Source: Lachnospiraceae bacterium (GTDB taxonomy: Bacteria > Bacillota > Clostridia > Lachnospirales > Lachnospiraceae). From it: a stretch of DNA of 64,000 nucleotides. The stretch's first letter is position 1. The number at the start of each line of letters is the position of its first letter. Below the pieces are notes generated by a model. The model was not told where the DNA came from. It searched no databases and worked only from the letters and a program-made list of their open reading frames with translations. The translations under genes and the position numbers were made by a program. Positions 17,945 through 27,064 of this stretch are shown here, piece after piece. The stretch spans positions 248,001 to 312,000 of the forward strand of contig JAEEND010000007.1 of NCBI GenBank assembly GCA_016283575.1, written 5' to 3'.

Positions 17945-19228
17945 ATGAGTTTAAAGTTAGAAAAACTTGAAAACAGCATGGCTAAGCTCACTATCGAAGT
18001 CAGCGCTGATGAATTAGATAAGGCTATTGAAAAGGCTTATGAAAAGCAGAAAAAGAACATTTCAATCCCCGGATTCCGTAAGGGTAAGGTTCCCAAGGCT
18101 ATGGTTGAAAAGATGTACGGTAAGGAAGTGTTCTATGAAGACGCAGCCAACATCTTAATTCCCGATGCTTATGAAAAGGCATATGACGAATGCGAAGAGG
18201 ATATCGTATCCACACCTGAGATCGCTGTAGTACAGCTTGAAGCAGGAAAGCCTTTCATCTTTACAGCTACAGTAGCTTTAAAGCCTGAGATCAAGCTCGG
18301 TAAGTACAAGGGCGTTAAGGTTGCAAAGCTTGACAATACCGTTACCGATGAAGAAGTAATGGCTGAAATCGAAAAAGAAAGAGAAAACAGTGCACGTACA
18401 ATTTCCGTAGACAGAGAAGTTAAGGATAAAGACGAAGTATTGCTTGACTTTGAAGGATTTGTAGACGGCGTTGCTTTTGAAGGCGGAAAGGGCGAAAATT
18501 ATCCCCTTACCATCGGTTCCGGAGCATTCATCCCCGGTTTCGAAGATCAGTTAAAGGGCGTTAAGAAGGGTGAAGATGTAGAAGTTAAGGTTACATTCCC
18601 CGAAGATTATCACGCAGAAGACTTAAAGGGCAAAGAAGCCGTATTTAAGTGTAAAGTAAACGAGATCAAGGAAAAGCAGCTTCCTGAACTTGATGACGAA
18701 TTCGCAGCAGAAGTTTCCGAATATGAAACATTTGCAGAATATAAAGAAGCTACAAAGAAGAACCTTCAGGACAAGAAGGAACTTGATAACAAGAATAAGA
18801 AGGAAGACGAAGTTATCGAAGCGATCGTTAAGGCTTCCGAAATTGAAATTCCCGCAGCAATGCTTGATACACAGAAGAGACAGATGGTCAATGACTTTGC
18901 TCAGAACCTTCAGGCTCAGGGACTTTCAATGGAACAGTACATGAACTTCACAGGTCTTACAGCAGAAAAGCTTCTTGAACAGGTTGAACCCAATGCAAAG
19001 AAGCGTATCGAATCAAGACTTGTGCTTGAAGCAGTTGTTAAGGCTGAAAACATCGAAATTACCGATGATGATTATGCTAAGGAACTTGAAAGAATGGCTG
19101 AATCCTACAAGATGGAACTTGATAAGATCAAGGAGCTTGTAACAGAAGATGCAGCTAAGCAGATCAAAGAAGATCTTGCTATTTCCAAGGCAGTTGACTT
19201 CGTAGTAAGTAATGCAAAAGAAGCTTAA
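17945..19228 (+). CDS. tig: Trigger factor (ribosome-associated PPIase chaperone)
   Basis: Binds nascent chains at the ribosome exit. The protein has 427 residues. The N-terminal ribosome-binding domain carries the signature GFRKGKVPKAM (about 35-45). The central FKBP-type PPIase domain spans about 150-240, with VLLDFEGFVDGVAFEGG and IPGFEDQLKG. The long helical C-terminal arm covers the rest. ATG 17945 is chosen over GTG 17912 because AAGGAGG lies eight bases upstream and the N-terminus MSLKLEKLENS is canonical. It precedes clpP by 24 bases, the common Firmicutes order. Confidence 0.97.
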   Translation: MSLKLEKLENSMAKLTIEVSADELDKAIEKAYEKQKKNISIPGFRKGKVPKAMVEKMYGKEVFYEDAANILIPDAYEKAYDECEEDIVSTPEIAVVQLEAGKPFIFTATVALKPEIKLGKYKGVKVAKLDNTVTDEEVMAEIEKERENSARTISVDREVKDKDEVLLDFEGFVDGVAFEGGKGENYPLTIGSGAFIPGFEDQLKGVKKGEDVEVKVTFPEDYHAEDLKGKEAVFKCKVNEIKEKQLPELDDEFAAEVSEYETFAEYKEATKKNLQDKKELDNKNKKEDEVIEAIVKASEIEIPAAMLDTQKRQMVNDFAQNLQAQGLSMEQYMNFTGLTAEKLLEQVEPNAKKRIESRLVLEAVVKAENIEITDDDYAKELERMAESYKMELDKIKELVTEDAAKQIKEDLAISKAVDFVVSNAKEA

Positions 19229-19252
19229 GCTTTTATTTAGGAGGTAATGGCC

Positions 19253-19843
19253 ATGAGTTTGGTACCTTATGTCATTGAACAGACCAGCAGAGGCGAACGT
19301 TCCTATGATATTTATTCAAGATTATTAAAAGAACGTATCATCTTCCTGGGAGAAGAGGTAAACGAAACAACAGCAAGCCTTGTAGTGGCTCAGATGTTGT
19401 TCCTTGAAGCTGAAGATCCCGAAAAGGATATTCATCTTTATATAAACAGCCCCGGCGGTTCCGTTACTGCCGGAATGGCAATTTACGATACCATGAGATT
19501 CGTAAAATGCGATGTATCTACAATCTGTATCGGTATGGCAGCATCCATGGGTGCTTTTCTTCTTGCCGGCGGCACAAAGGGTAAGAGATATGCTCTTCCC
19601 AATGCCGAGATCATGATCCATCAGCCTTTGGGCGGTGCTCAGGGACAGGCAACGGAAATCGAGATCGCAGCTAAGCATATTTTACAGACCAAAGAAAAGT
19701 TAAATAAGATCTTAGCTGAGAATACCGGGAAGCCCTACGAAACAGTATGTGAAGATACTGAAAGAGATAACTGGAAGACTGCAGAAGAAGCCAAGGAATA
19801 CGGCCTTATCGATGCAGTGATCCACAACCACGATAACAAGTAA
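19253..19843 (+). CDS. clpP: ATP-dependent Clp protease proteolytic subunit
   Basis: Serine protease of 196 residues that forms the tetradecameric chamber served by ClpX. The triad is Ser98 in GMAASMGAF, His123 in MIHQPLGG and Asp172 in ERDNW, the same numbering as in many Firmicutes. Of two ATGs six bases apart, 19253 is chosen because GGAGG is eight bases upstream and [11 protein letters not shown] is the usual N-terminus; the first ATG is only two bases from the GGAGG. It is in one operon with tig and clpX. Confidence 0.98.
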   Translation: MSLVPYVIEQTSRGERSYDIYSRLLKERIIFLGEEVNETTASLVVAQMLFLEAEDPEKDIHLYINSPGGSVTAGMAIYDTMRFVKCDVSTICIGMAASMGAFLLAGGTKGKRYALPNAEIMIHQPLGGAQGQATEIEIAAKHILQTKEKLNKILAENTGKPYETVCEDTERDNWKTAEEAKEYGLIDAVIHNHDNK

Positions 19844-19856
19844 TCGGAGATAATAT

Positions 19857-21110
19857 ATGGCAAAGATCAAGCGTTGTTCTTTTTGCGGAAAAACGCAGGA
19901 CATGGTCCAGAAGCTTATTGCCGGCCCCAATGATGTTTTCATCTGTGATGAATGTGTGGAGATCTGCGCAGATATCATAGAAGAAGAATTGGAAGAGCAG
20001 GAAGTCGAGACAAGAAACGATGACGACTTAAAGCTTCTTAAACCTGTAGAAATCAAAGAATTTCTGGATGAATATGTAATCGGTCAGGAAAGCGCCAAGA
20101 AAATCCTTTCCGTTGCAGTATACAACCACTACAAAAGAATATTGCACAATAAAAAGAATGACGATGATGATGTGGAACTTCAGAAGAGTAACATTCTCAT
20201 GATCGGTCCCACAGGTTCAGGTAAGACCTATCTTGCTCAGACCTTAGCCAAGATCATCAATGTACCCTTTGCTATTGCGGATGCCACCACTCTTACAGAA
20301 GCGGGCTATGTAGGCGAGGACGTTGAAAACATTCTTTTAAAGCTCATTCAGGCAGCTGATTATAATATAGAAAGAGCCCAGAAGGGTATCATCTATATTG
20401 ATGAAGTTGATAAGATAACCAAAAAGAGTGAAAATGTCTCCATTACAAGAGACGTTTCCGGTGAAGGTGTGCAGCAGGCCCTTCTTAAGATCATCGAAGG
20501 CACCGTTGCAAGTGTTCCGCCTCAGGGTGGCAGAAAGCATCCTCATCAGGAATTACTTACGATCGATACAACAAATATTCTCTTTATCTGCGGAGGAGCC
20601 TTTGACGGACTCGAAAAGATTGTAGAGTCACGACTTGACAAGGGTTCCATCGGATTCAATGCTACGGTTACCAAGAAGGCTAACCTTGAATTATCCGATG
20701 CACTTAAGGATGTGACACCTCAGGATCTCGTTAAATTCGGACTTATTCCCGAATTTGTGGGACGTGTTCCCATTAACGTATCCCTTGAGGGACTTGATAA
20801 AGAAGCTTTGGTTCGTATTCTTACAGAACCCAAGAATGCTCTTGTTAAGCAATACAAGAAGCTCTTTGCCATGGATGATGTAAAGCTCCATTTTGAAAAG
20901 GATGCCTGCACAGCCATTGCGGAAAAGGCTTTGGAAAGAAAGACAGGAGCGAGAGGTTTAAGATCGATTCTCGAGAACATAATGATGGATGTAATGTATC
21001 AAATTCCTTCAGACGAGTCTATTGAAAGTTGTACTATTACAAAAGCAAGCGTGCTTGGCACCGGCGCTCCATTGACAGTTCGTAAGGAGAAACGGAAGAA
21101 AGCTAATTAG
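19857..21110 (+). CDS. clpX: ClpX ATPase subunit of the Clp protease
   Basis: AAA+ unfoldase of 417 residues. The N-terminal Cys4 zinc domain (Cys7, Cys10, Cys30, Cys33) binds adaptors and substrates. Walker A is [12 protein letters not shown], Walker B is [10 protein letters not shown], and the pore loop GYVG is in EAGYVGEDV. The sensor 2 region [11 protein letters not shown] is near the C-terminus. It starts 13 bases after clpP and ends in a strong terminator, closing the tig-clpP-clpX unit. Confidence 0.98.
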   Translation: MAKIKRCSFCGKTQDMVQKLIAGPNDVFICDECVEICADIIEEELEEQEVETRNDDDLKLLKPVEIKEFLDEYVIGQESAKKILSVAVYNHYKRILHNKKNDDDDVELQKSNILMIGPTGSGKTYLAQTLAKIINVPFAIADATTLTEAGYVGEDVENILLKLIQAADYNIERAQKGIIYIDEVDKITKKSENVSITRDVSGEGVQQALLKIIEGTVASVPPQGGRKHPHQELLTIDTTNILFICGGAFDGLEKIVESRLDKGSIGFNATVTKKANLELSDALKDVTPQDLVKFGLIPEFVGRVPINVSLEGLDKEALVRILTEPKNALVKQYKKLFAMDDVKLHFEKDACTAIAEKALERKTGARGLRSILENIMMDVMYQIPSDESIESCTITKASVLGTGAPLTVRKEKRKKAN

Positions 21111-21112
21111 TT

Positions 21113-21140
21113 AAGACGCTGCTTTATGCAGCGTCTTTTT
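21113..21140 (+). terminator. Terminator after clpX
   Basis: AAGACGCTGC pairs with GCAGCGTCTT around TTTAT and is followed by T residues. Confidence 0.9.
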
Positions 21141-21175
21141 CGAGTTTAGTGAAGCTTGCAAAAAGAGGGAAAATC

Positions 21176-21784
21176 ATGAAGATCAAAACAGTAGAACTTG
21201 AAACAGTCTGTGGCGTAACCAGTAAGTTACCGGAAAATACCCTCCCGGAGGTGGCATTTGCAGGGAAGAGTAATGTAGGTAAGTCATCTTTGATAAATGC
21301 CATAATAAATAGAAAATCGCTGGCGCGTACCAGCTCTCAGCCGGGAAAGACCCAGACGATCAATTTCTACAATTTAAATAAAGAAATGTATCTCGTGGAT
21401 TTGCCGGGATATGGATATGCCAAGGTAAGCAATGAAGAAAAGGCCAAATGGGGCAAGATGATCGAAAGATATTTACGCACCTCCAAAGTATTAAAGCAGG
21501 TCTTTCTTTTGATAGATATACGTCATGAGCCTTCCAAAAATGATAAGCTCATGTACGACTGGATCGTATCAAACGGATACGACCCCGTCATTATCTGCAC
21601 CAAGGCCGACAAGATCAGCCGAGGCGCGGTTCCCAAGAATCTTAAGATCATTAAAGATACCTTGAAGGTTAAAAAAGATACGATCATTATTCCCTTCTCC
21701 GCTGAAACTAAACAGGGAAGGGATGAAATATATGACATAATGGATGGGATTTTAGCTGATTTTAACGACCAAAGAGGTGAATAA
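21176..21784 (+). CDS. engB: Ribosome-biogenesis GTPase EngB (YsxC/YihA)
   Basis: Small essential-type GTPase of 202 residues acting in assembly of the large ribosomal subunit. G1 is AGKSNVGKSSL, G3 is VDLPGYGYAKV (DxxG) and G4 is ICTKADK. The long KWGKMIERYLR region between G3 and G4 is typical. ATG 21176 has AGAGGG upstream; the earlier in-frame GTG at 21149 has no such site. The stop overlaps the ribosome-binding site of the next gene. Confidence 0.95.
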   Translation: MKIKTVELETVCGVTSKLPENTLPEVAFAGKSNVGKSSLINAIINRKSLARTSSQPGKTQTINFYNLNKEMYLVDLPGYGYAKVSNEEKAKWGKMIERYLRTSKVLKQVFLLIDIRHEPSKNDKLMYDWIVSNGYDPVIICTKADKISRGAVPKNLKIIKDTLKVKKDTIIIPFSAETKQGRDEIYDIMDGILADFNDQRGE

Positions 21785-21785
21785 C

Positions 21786-22931
21786 ATGAAGAAATCCACG
21801 TTGTATCTAAAGGCCTGCACCAACATATTGATCTATTTGATAGTGCTGATATTCTTAATTACTGTTGTGCCGAAGATAGTTATATTCTTTCTGCCCTTTG
21901 TAATAGGTTGGATAGTATCTCTGATCGCAAACGGCCCGGTAAAATTTCTGGAAAGCAAGATCAAATTTAAACGTAAGGCGGGTTCCGCTGTTATGATAGT
22001 GCTGATCCTGGCCCTTATTGTGCTTTTAGGATACGGTGCCATAGCATTTCTTGCGGATCAGACCACGGGCTTTGTGCAGAATTTCGTGGCAAAGTGGCCC
22101 GAATGGGAAAAGGATATTGATAATTTCGGACATCGCATAGCTCAAATGACTTCGCCCATATCCGGCAGCAAGAGTCTTCCGTTGGAAGATCTTGGAAGGA
22201 CCTTTGAAGATTACATGAGCAACGTGGTTTCGTCACTCGGTACTCCATCAGTCAATCTTATATCCGACATTGCAAAGAGCTTGCCCACAGTCATAGTTTC
22301 TGCCATCATGAGTCTTCTTTCGGCTTACTTTTTCACTGTAGAAAGAAACGGTCTCGTAGATGGATTCAGCGAGAAGGTGCCTGAGAATCTCAAGAAGAAT
22401 CTTGATTCTGCAAAGAAGGTTTTGACCGGAGCAGTCGGCGGATATTTAAAGGCTCAGCTAAAGATCGAATTGTGGGTTTATGTTATAACCGTCATCGGTC
22501 TTTATATCATAAGAATCGATTACGCTCTTATAGTAGGACTCCTTATAGCACTCCTTGATATACTTCCTTTCTTCGGAGCCGGCCTTATAATGGTTCCCTG
22601 GAGCATTTTCTTATTCATAAACGGAAATATTTTTGCTGCCGTGGGCATGCTTATTACCTGGGGTGTCGGCCAGCTGGTCCGTCAGATCATTCAGCCGAAG
22701 ATAGTGGGAGATTCTGTAGGCTTAAGCCCTATTCCTACGCTGTTTTTACTTTACATAGGTTACATGGCCGCAAGCTTCATCGGTATGATCATTGCCATTC
22801 CCGTGGGAATGATAATAATAGCTCTCTATAAGGAAGGTGTATTTACTTCACTTGAGCAAAGTGTTAAAATCGTATGGAATGGAATATCAGAATTCAGGCG
22901 ACTTCCTAAAGACGACGAAGGAGAAAAATAA
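21786..22931 (+). CDS. AI-2E family permease, YtvI-like
   Basis: Membrane protein of 381 residues with about eight helices in the AI-2E transporter (UPF0118) pattern: paired N-terminal helices, a soluble stretch (about 90-165) and a C-terminal four-helix block containing the family glycine/proline motif GVGQLVRQIIQPKIVGDSVGLSP. YtvI is the sporulation-associated member in Bacillus, but other members are ion or solute transporters, so no specific role is given. ATG 21786 is used, with AGAGGTG six bases upstream. The TAATG overlap with the next gene suggests coupled translation. Confidence 0.8.
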   Translation: MKKSTLYLKACTNILIYLIVLIFLITVVPKIVIFFLPFVIGWIVSLIANGPVKFLESKIKFKRKAGSAVMIVLILALIVLLGYGAIAFLADQTTGFVQNFVAKWPEWEKDIDNFGHRIAQMTSPISGSKSLPLEDLGRTFEDYMSNVVSSLGTPSVNLISDIAKSLPTVIVSAIMSLLSAYFFTVERNGLVDGFSEKVPENLKKNLDSAKKVLTGAVGGYLKAQLKIELWVYVITVIGLYIIRIDYALIVGLLIALLDILPFFGAGLIMVPWSIFLFINGNIFAAVGMLITWGVGQLVRQIIQPKIVGDSVGLSPIPTLFLLYIGYMAASFIGMIIAIPVGMIIIALYKEGVFTSLEQSVKIVWNGISEFRRLPKDDEGEK

Positions 22932-23914
22932 TGAAAAAAGTAGGGAATTTTTTACTGACAATCGTACCTCTTGTGGTATTCATGGTGATCATGTCACTGG
23001 TACAGATAGTTGCATTGGTTGTATATGCTTTGATCAAGGTGCTTCAGGGCTCGGTCGGAAGCGACGTAATGGGATTTTTCTTAAATCTCTCAACAGATAT
23101 CAATGCATTAATGGCAATAACGGTAGTTTCTCAGGTAGTAACTTTTATCTGCTTTGTCATCTTCTATAAGAAGGTAATGCTTAAAGATAAGGAGATGGAT
23201 CCGGTTTCCGATGTATTTGATATTAAAAGCTTTTTAAGTGTTGTATTCGGCTTTTTCGGTGTGGAAATGGTAGTCAGCACATGTCTTATATTTTTATCGT
23301 CAATAGCACCGGAAACAATGGAAGAATATGCTAACTTTATTGAATCATCGGGTCTGGGCGAGAACACATTCTTTTCCGTGCTTGCGGCAGTTGTATGTGC
23401 CCCCGTTGTGGAAGAACTTGTATTCAGAGGGGTAACATTAAATCTTGCAAGAAGATTTACAAAGTCCTTTATAATCGCAAATATCATCCAGGCAGTTATG
23501 TTCGGCCTGGCTCATATTACATCAGCCAATATGGTTCAGCCTTTATATGCTTTTGCTTTGGGATTGGCTCTTGGATTCATTTATAAAAAGTTCAATTCGC
23601 TTTATGCAACGATACTTGCGCATCTTTCCTTTAATTTAATGGGAACCGTGGGTGTAAGATTTATATTCGCTGAGGAAGATCCAAGCTTTACGTATATTTG
23701 TGTAGTAGCGCTTGTGGCAATGGCAATCGTGGCGATCGCCGCTGTCAACATCGTAAAGAGCGATAAATGTAAGGCCCGTGAGGCTTTATTCCTGGCTGAA
23801 AGTGCAGCACTTGCACCTAAGAGCAATGCAGATATGACGGAAGATACATTTTTAGAAGAAAAAGAAGCAGCTGAAGTGACAGAGAGTGAAGCGACTGAAG
23901 ATCACGAAGCTTAA
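22931..23914 (+). CDS. CPBP family intramembrane metalloprotease
   Basis: 327 residues, about eight membrane helices. The conserved CPBP motifs are complete: Glu161-Glu162...Arg166 in VVEELVFRGV, His195 in FGLAHI, and His231 with Asn235 in AHLSFNLMG. These residues form the active site in Rce1-type proteases; many bacterial members have unknown substrates, and some act in bacteriocin maturation or immunity. A Glu-rich cytoplasmic tail (about 295-327) is specific to this copy. It is translationally coupled to the upstream permease, and proB follows 30 bases later. Confidence 0.88.
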   Translation: MKKVGNFLLTIVPLVVFMVIMSLVQIVALVVYALIKVLQGSVGSDVMGFFLNLSTDINALMAITVVSQVVTFICFVIFYKKVMLKDKEMDPVSDVFDIKSFLSVVFGFFGVEMVVSTCLIFLSSIAPETMEEYANFIESSGLGENTFFSVLAAVVCAPVVEELVFRGVTLNLARRFTKSFIIANIIQAVMFGLAHITSANMVQPLYAFALGLALGFIYKKFNSLYATILAHLSFNLMGTVGVRFIFAEEDPSFTYICVVALVAMAIVAIAAVNIVKSDKCKAREALFLAESAALAPKSNADMTEDTFLEEKEAAEVTESEATEDHEA

Positions 23915-23944
23915 GATAAACCAACCGAAGGGACATTATTTAAA

Positions 23945-24748
23945 ATGTGGCAAAAGAATTGTTATAGAATCGTAGTGAAGGTAGGTACCAGCACCCTTAC
24001 CCATGATACGGGAGCTGCCAATCTTCGCAGTATGGACAGGCTTATAAAGGTTCTTGCGGATCTGCAGGGATACGGACACCAGGTGATACTGGTTTCATCG
24101 GGTGCGATCGCGGTGGGTTCCGCCAAGCTTCAGCTTCCGGAGCGCCCCAGGGAGCTTCGCATGAAGCAGGCAGCGGCAGCTGTGGGACAGAGCCGTCTTA
24201 TGTATATATATGATAAATTTTTTGCTGAATATAATCGCACAGTGGCACAGATTCTTTTAACTGATGCGGATGTGGCTGACCCTGTAAGAAAAGAACATTT
24301 ACAGAGTACCTTCGATGCTCTTCTTGAAACAGGAGTTATTCCCATTGTCAATGAAAATGACTCCGTTTCCACATCTGAAATTGAAACCGGTGAAAAGAAG
24401 GTATTAGGAGATAACGATACACTTTCTGCCATAGTTGCAAAGCTTGTGGGTGCAGATCTCCTGGTGATCCTTTCCGATATGGATGGCTTATATGACAAGG
24501 ATCCTCACAAATATAAGGATGCTAAATTCATTTCAAAGATCACCGAACTTTCGGAAGACATATTGAACATGGCTGACGGAGCAGGAACGAGCAGAGGTAC
24601 CGGCGGAATGGTAACCAAGCTTTCCGCAGCAAGGATCTGTATGGAAGCAGGAACCGACATGGTGATTTCCAACGGGCAGCGTCCCGAGGATATTTATGAT
24701 ATCGTGGACGGAAAAGAAGTCGGAACAAGATTCGTAAGTAAGAAATGA
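23945..24748 (+). CDS. proB: Glutamate 5-kinase (short form, no PUA domain)
   Basis: Phosphorylates glutamate, the first step to proline. The protein has 267 residues and consists of the amino-acid kinase domain only: KVGTSTLT, VSSGAIAVG, PIVNENDSVST and LVILSDMDGLYDKDP are family blocks. The RNA-binding-like PUA domain found at the C-terminus of the E. coli and B. subtilis enzymes (about 367 residues) is absent. Feedback sensitivity in ProB resides in the kinase domain and so could be kept. It is the first gene of proB-proA-proC. Confidence 0.96.
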   Translation: MWQKNCYRIVVKVGTSTLTHDTGAANLRSMDRLIKVLADLQGYGHQVILVSSGAIAVGSAKLQLPERPRELRMKQAAAAVGQSRLMYIYDKFFAEYNRTVAQILLTDADVADPVRKEHLQSTFDALLETGVIPIVNENDSVSTSEIETGEKKVLGDNDTLSAIVAKLVGADLLVILSDMDGLYDKDPHKYKDAKFISKITELSEDILNMADGAGTSRGTGGMVTKLSAARICMEAGTDMVISNGQRPEDIYDIVDGKEVGTRFVSKK

Positions 24749-24782
24749 TCAAAAACTATAGAAAACAATAAGCAGGTGTAAA

Positions 24783-26033
24783 ATGACCGAACTCGAAAAG
24801 CAGGGTGCTGCAGCCAAGGATGCCGCAAGAACGCTGGCAGTTCTCAGTACCAAAGAAAAGAATGATGCTCTTCTTTTTATAAAAAAAGAAATTGAAGAAA
24901 GAAAGTCAGAATGGCTTTCAGCCAATGCCGAGGATGTAAAGGAAGCCAAGGCACAAGGCATGAGAGAAAGCCTGCTTGACCGTCTTACATTGAATGATAA
25001 AAGAGTAAACGATATCGTAAAGAGCATTGATGATGTGGTGAATTTAAAGGACCCCATCGGTGTTGCCAAAAAGATGGAGACTCTTCCCAACGGTCTTGTG
25101 GTTGCACAGAAGACCGTGCCCCTCGGCGTTATAGCAATTATCTATGAAGCACGTCCCAACGTAACCGTGGACTCTGCGATCTTAACCCTTAAATCAGGAA
25201 ATGCATGTATACTTCGAGGCGGCAAGGAAGCGATCAGATCCAATATGGCAGTAGTAAGGATCATGCGTGACGCTCTTAAAAAGGCGGGATTACCCGAAGA
25301 CAGCGTTTCATTGGTGGAAGATACAAGTCACGAGACTGCCCATGAACTCATGAATCTTACAAAATATGTGGATGTTCTTATCCCGAGAGGCGGAAAGAGA
25401 CTTAAGGACAGTATCGTGGAAAATGCATCGGTTCCCTACATCATGACCGGGGAAGGCGTGTGCCACATATATATCGACAAGGAAGCAGACCTTGATATGG
25501 GTGTTAATATTTTGCTTAATGCAAAATGTCAGAGACCTTCCGTATGTAATGCGGCTGAATGCGTTCTTGTTCATAAGGATGTACTGGAAGCCTTTCTTTC
25601 CAAGGCAGTGCCGGTGCTTGTTAAAGCCAATGATGTTAAATTCCGCTGTGATGAAGAAAGCATTAAGTATGTAAAAGAAAATGCGGAGCCTGCTACTGAA
25701 GAAGACTGGGATACGGAATACGGCGATTACATTCTTGCCGTTAAGACTGTATCGGGTCTTGATGAAGCAGTGGATTTTATTTATAAGCATGGAACAGGCC
25801 ATTCCGAAGCCATCATCACTAAGAATTATTTTACGGCTACGGAATTTACCAACAGAGTGGATGCGGCAGCAGTATATGTCAATGCTTCCACAAGATTTAC
25901 CGATGGCGGAGAATTCGGCCTCGGTGCTGAGATTGGAATTTCAACCCAGAAGATGCATGCTCGCGGTCCCATGGGACTTATGGAACTTACTTCTTCAAAA
26001 TTTGTAGTGTATGGCACAGGACAGGTGAGATAG
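24783..26033 (+). CDS. proA: Gamma-glutamyl phosphate reductase
   Basis: NADPH-dependent reductase of 416 residues giving glutamate semialdehyde. Aldehyde-dehydrogenase-fold motifs include IYEARPNVT, CILRGGKEA, IPRGGKRL and the catalytic cysteine block QRPSVCNAAEC. The C-terminal FGLGAEIGISTQKMHARGPMG is diagnostic. It lies between proB (34 bases) and proC (8 bases) and has AGCAGGTG upstream. Confidence 0.97.
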   Translation: MTELEKQGAAAKDAARTLAVLSTKEKNDALLFIKKEIEERKSEWLSANAEDVKEAKAQGMRESLLDRLTLNDKRVNDIVKSIDDVVNLKDPIGVAKKMETLPNGLVVAQKTVPLGVIAIIYEARPNVTVDSAILTLKSGNACILRGGKEAIRSNMAVVRIMRDALKKAGLPEDSVSLVEDTSHETAHELMNLTKYVDVLIPRGGKRLKDSIVENASVPYIMTGEGVCHIYIDKEADLDMGVNILLNAKCQRPSVCNAAECVLVHKDVLEAFLSKAVPVLVKANDVKFRCDEESIKYVKENAEPATEEDWDTEYGDYILAVKTVSGLDEAVDFIYKHGTGHSEAIITKNYFTATEFTNRVDAAAVYVNASTRFTDGGEFGLGAEIGISTQKMHARGPMGLMELTSSKFVVYGTGQVR

Positions 26034-26041
26034 GAGAGAAT

Positions 26042-26839
26042 ATGAACTGCGGATTTATCGGAATTGGAAATATGGGCAGTGCCCTTGCCAAAGCAGTATG
26101 TAAGACCGTTCCCGGAAGTGAGATCTTTCTTTCAAACAGAACGGCTTCAAAGAGCGAGAATCTGGCAAGAGAATTACAGGTTAAGGCATCCACCAACAGA
26201 GAGATCGCTGAAACATGCGACTATATCTTCCTGGGTGTAAAGCCTCAGATGATGGCTGATATGTTAGCTGATATCAAGGATACTCTTTCTGCGCGAAGCC
26301 GAAGATTTATCCTGGTATCCATGGCAGCAGCCCTTACCACCGAGGATATAGAAAGAATGGCGGGAGGCAAATATCCCGTAATAAGAATCATGCCCAATAC
26401 TCCCGTATCTATCGGAGAAGGCGTGGTTCTTTATACAACCAATGACAAGGTAACTGAAGAAGACCTTGATACCTTTTTAAAGATGCTTAAATTCGCAGGA
26501 TTGCTTGTTGCTGCTCCCGAAGATAAGTTTGATGCTTATTCAGCTTTATCGGGTTGCGGTCCCGCATTTGTGGATCTATTCATGGAAGCTCTTGCCGACG
26601 GCGCCGTATCCATCGGAGTTCCCAGAGATAAGGCATTGCTTCTTGCAGCAAAAATGGTGTCAGGATCAGCCAATCTCATGCTTAAAACGGGAAAGCATCC
26701 CGGTGAGTTAAAGGATGCCGTATGTTCCCCCGGCGGAACCACTATTGCCGGAGTGAGAACTCTTGAAGAATGCGGACTTCGCGGTGCGGTAATGGATGCG
26801 GTCATCGCAAGCTATGAAAAGACGTTGGAGCTTAAATAG
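26042..26839 (+). CDS. proC: Pyrroline-5-carboxylate reductase
   Basis: Last enzyme of proline synthesis, 265 residues. The N-terminal Rossmann motif is GFIGIGNMGSALAKA. GVKPQMMADML, RIMPNTPVSIGEG and the C-terminal dimerisation motif SPGGTTIAGVRTLEECGLRGAVMDA (given in part: SPGGTTIAG) complete the family pattern. The proBAC set covers the whole pathway from glutamate. A terminator lies 60 bases downstream. Confidence 0.97.
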   Translation: MNCGFIGIGNMGSALAKAVCKTVPGSEIFLSNRTASKSENLARELQVKASTNREIAETCDYIFLGVKPQMMADMLADIKDTLSARSRRFILVSMAAALTTEDIERMAGGKYPVIRIMPNTPVSIGEGVVLYTTNDKVTEEDLDTFLKMLKFAGLLVAAPEDKFDAYSALSGCGPAFVDLFMEALADGAVSIGVPRDKALLLAAKMVSGSANLMLKTGKHPGELKDAVCSPGGTTIAGVRTLEECGLRGAVMDAVIASYEKTLELK

Positions 26840-26898
26840 GTAATTTACTCATCTTTTTCCGATGAAAACGATGTGACATATCCATCAATAAGGATTAT

Positions 26899-26932
26899 AA
26901 AAAAGAGTTTCGGTTTCGGGACTCTTTTTTGG
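26899..26932 (+). terminator. Terminator after proC
   Basis: AAAAAAGAGT at 26899-26908 pairs with ACTCTTTTTT at 26921-26930; the T-run is part of the descending arm. It can work on both strands. Confidence 0.8.
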
Positions 26933-27064
26933 ATTTATGTTTTTTAATCTTAATTTTCAGCTTTTTTTATTATCAATAAAGATTCTTTTTAGAAATCAGT
27001 GATAATATGAAGATAGGTTGAATGAAAGTAAAATTTTTATTCATAATAAAAAGGAGGTAGAGAC

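Noticed and set aside
26931-27064. Heat-shock operator before clpB
   Set aside because: Neither a CIRCE repeat nor a tandem AGGTCAAA could be found; the AT-rich region also has no convincing -35/-10 pair.
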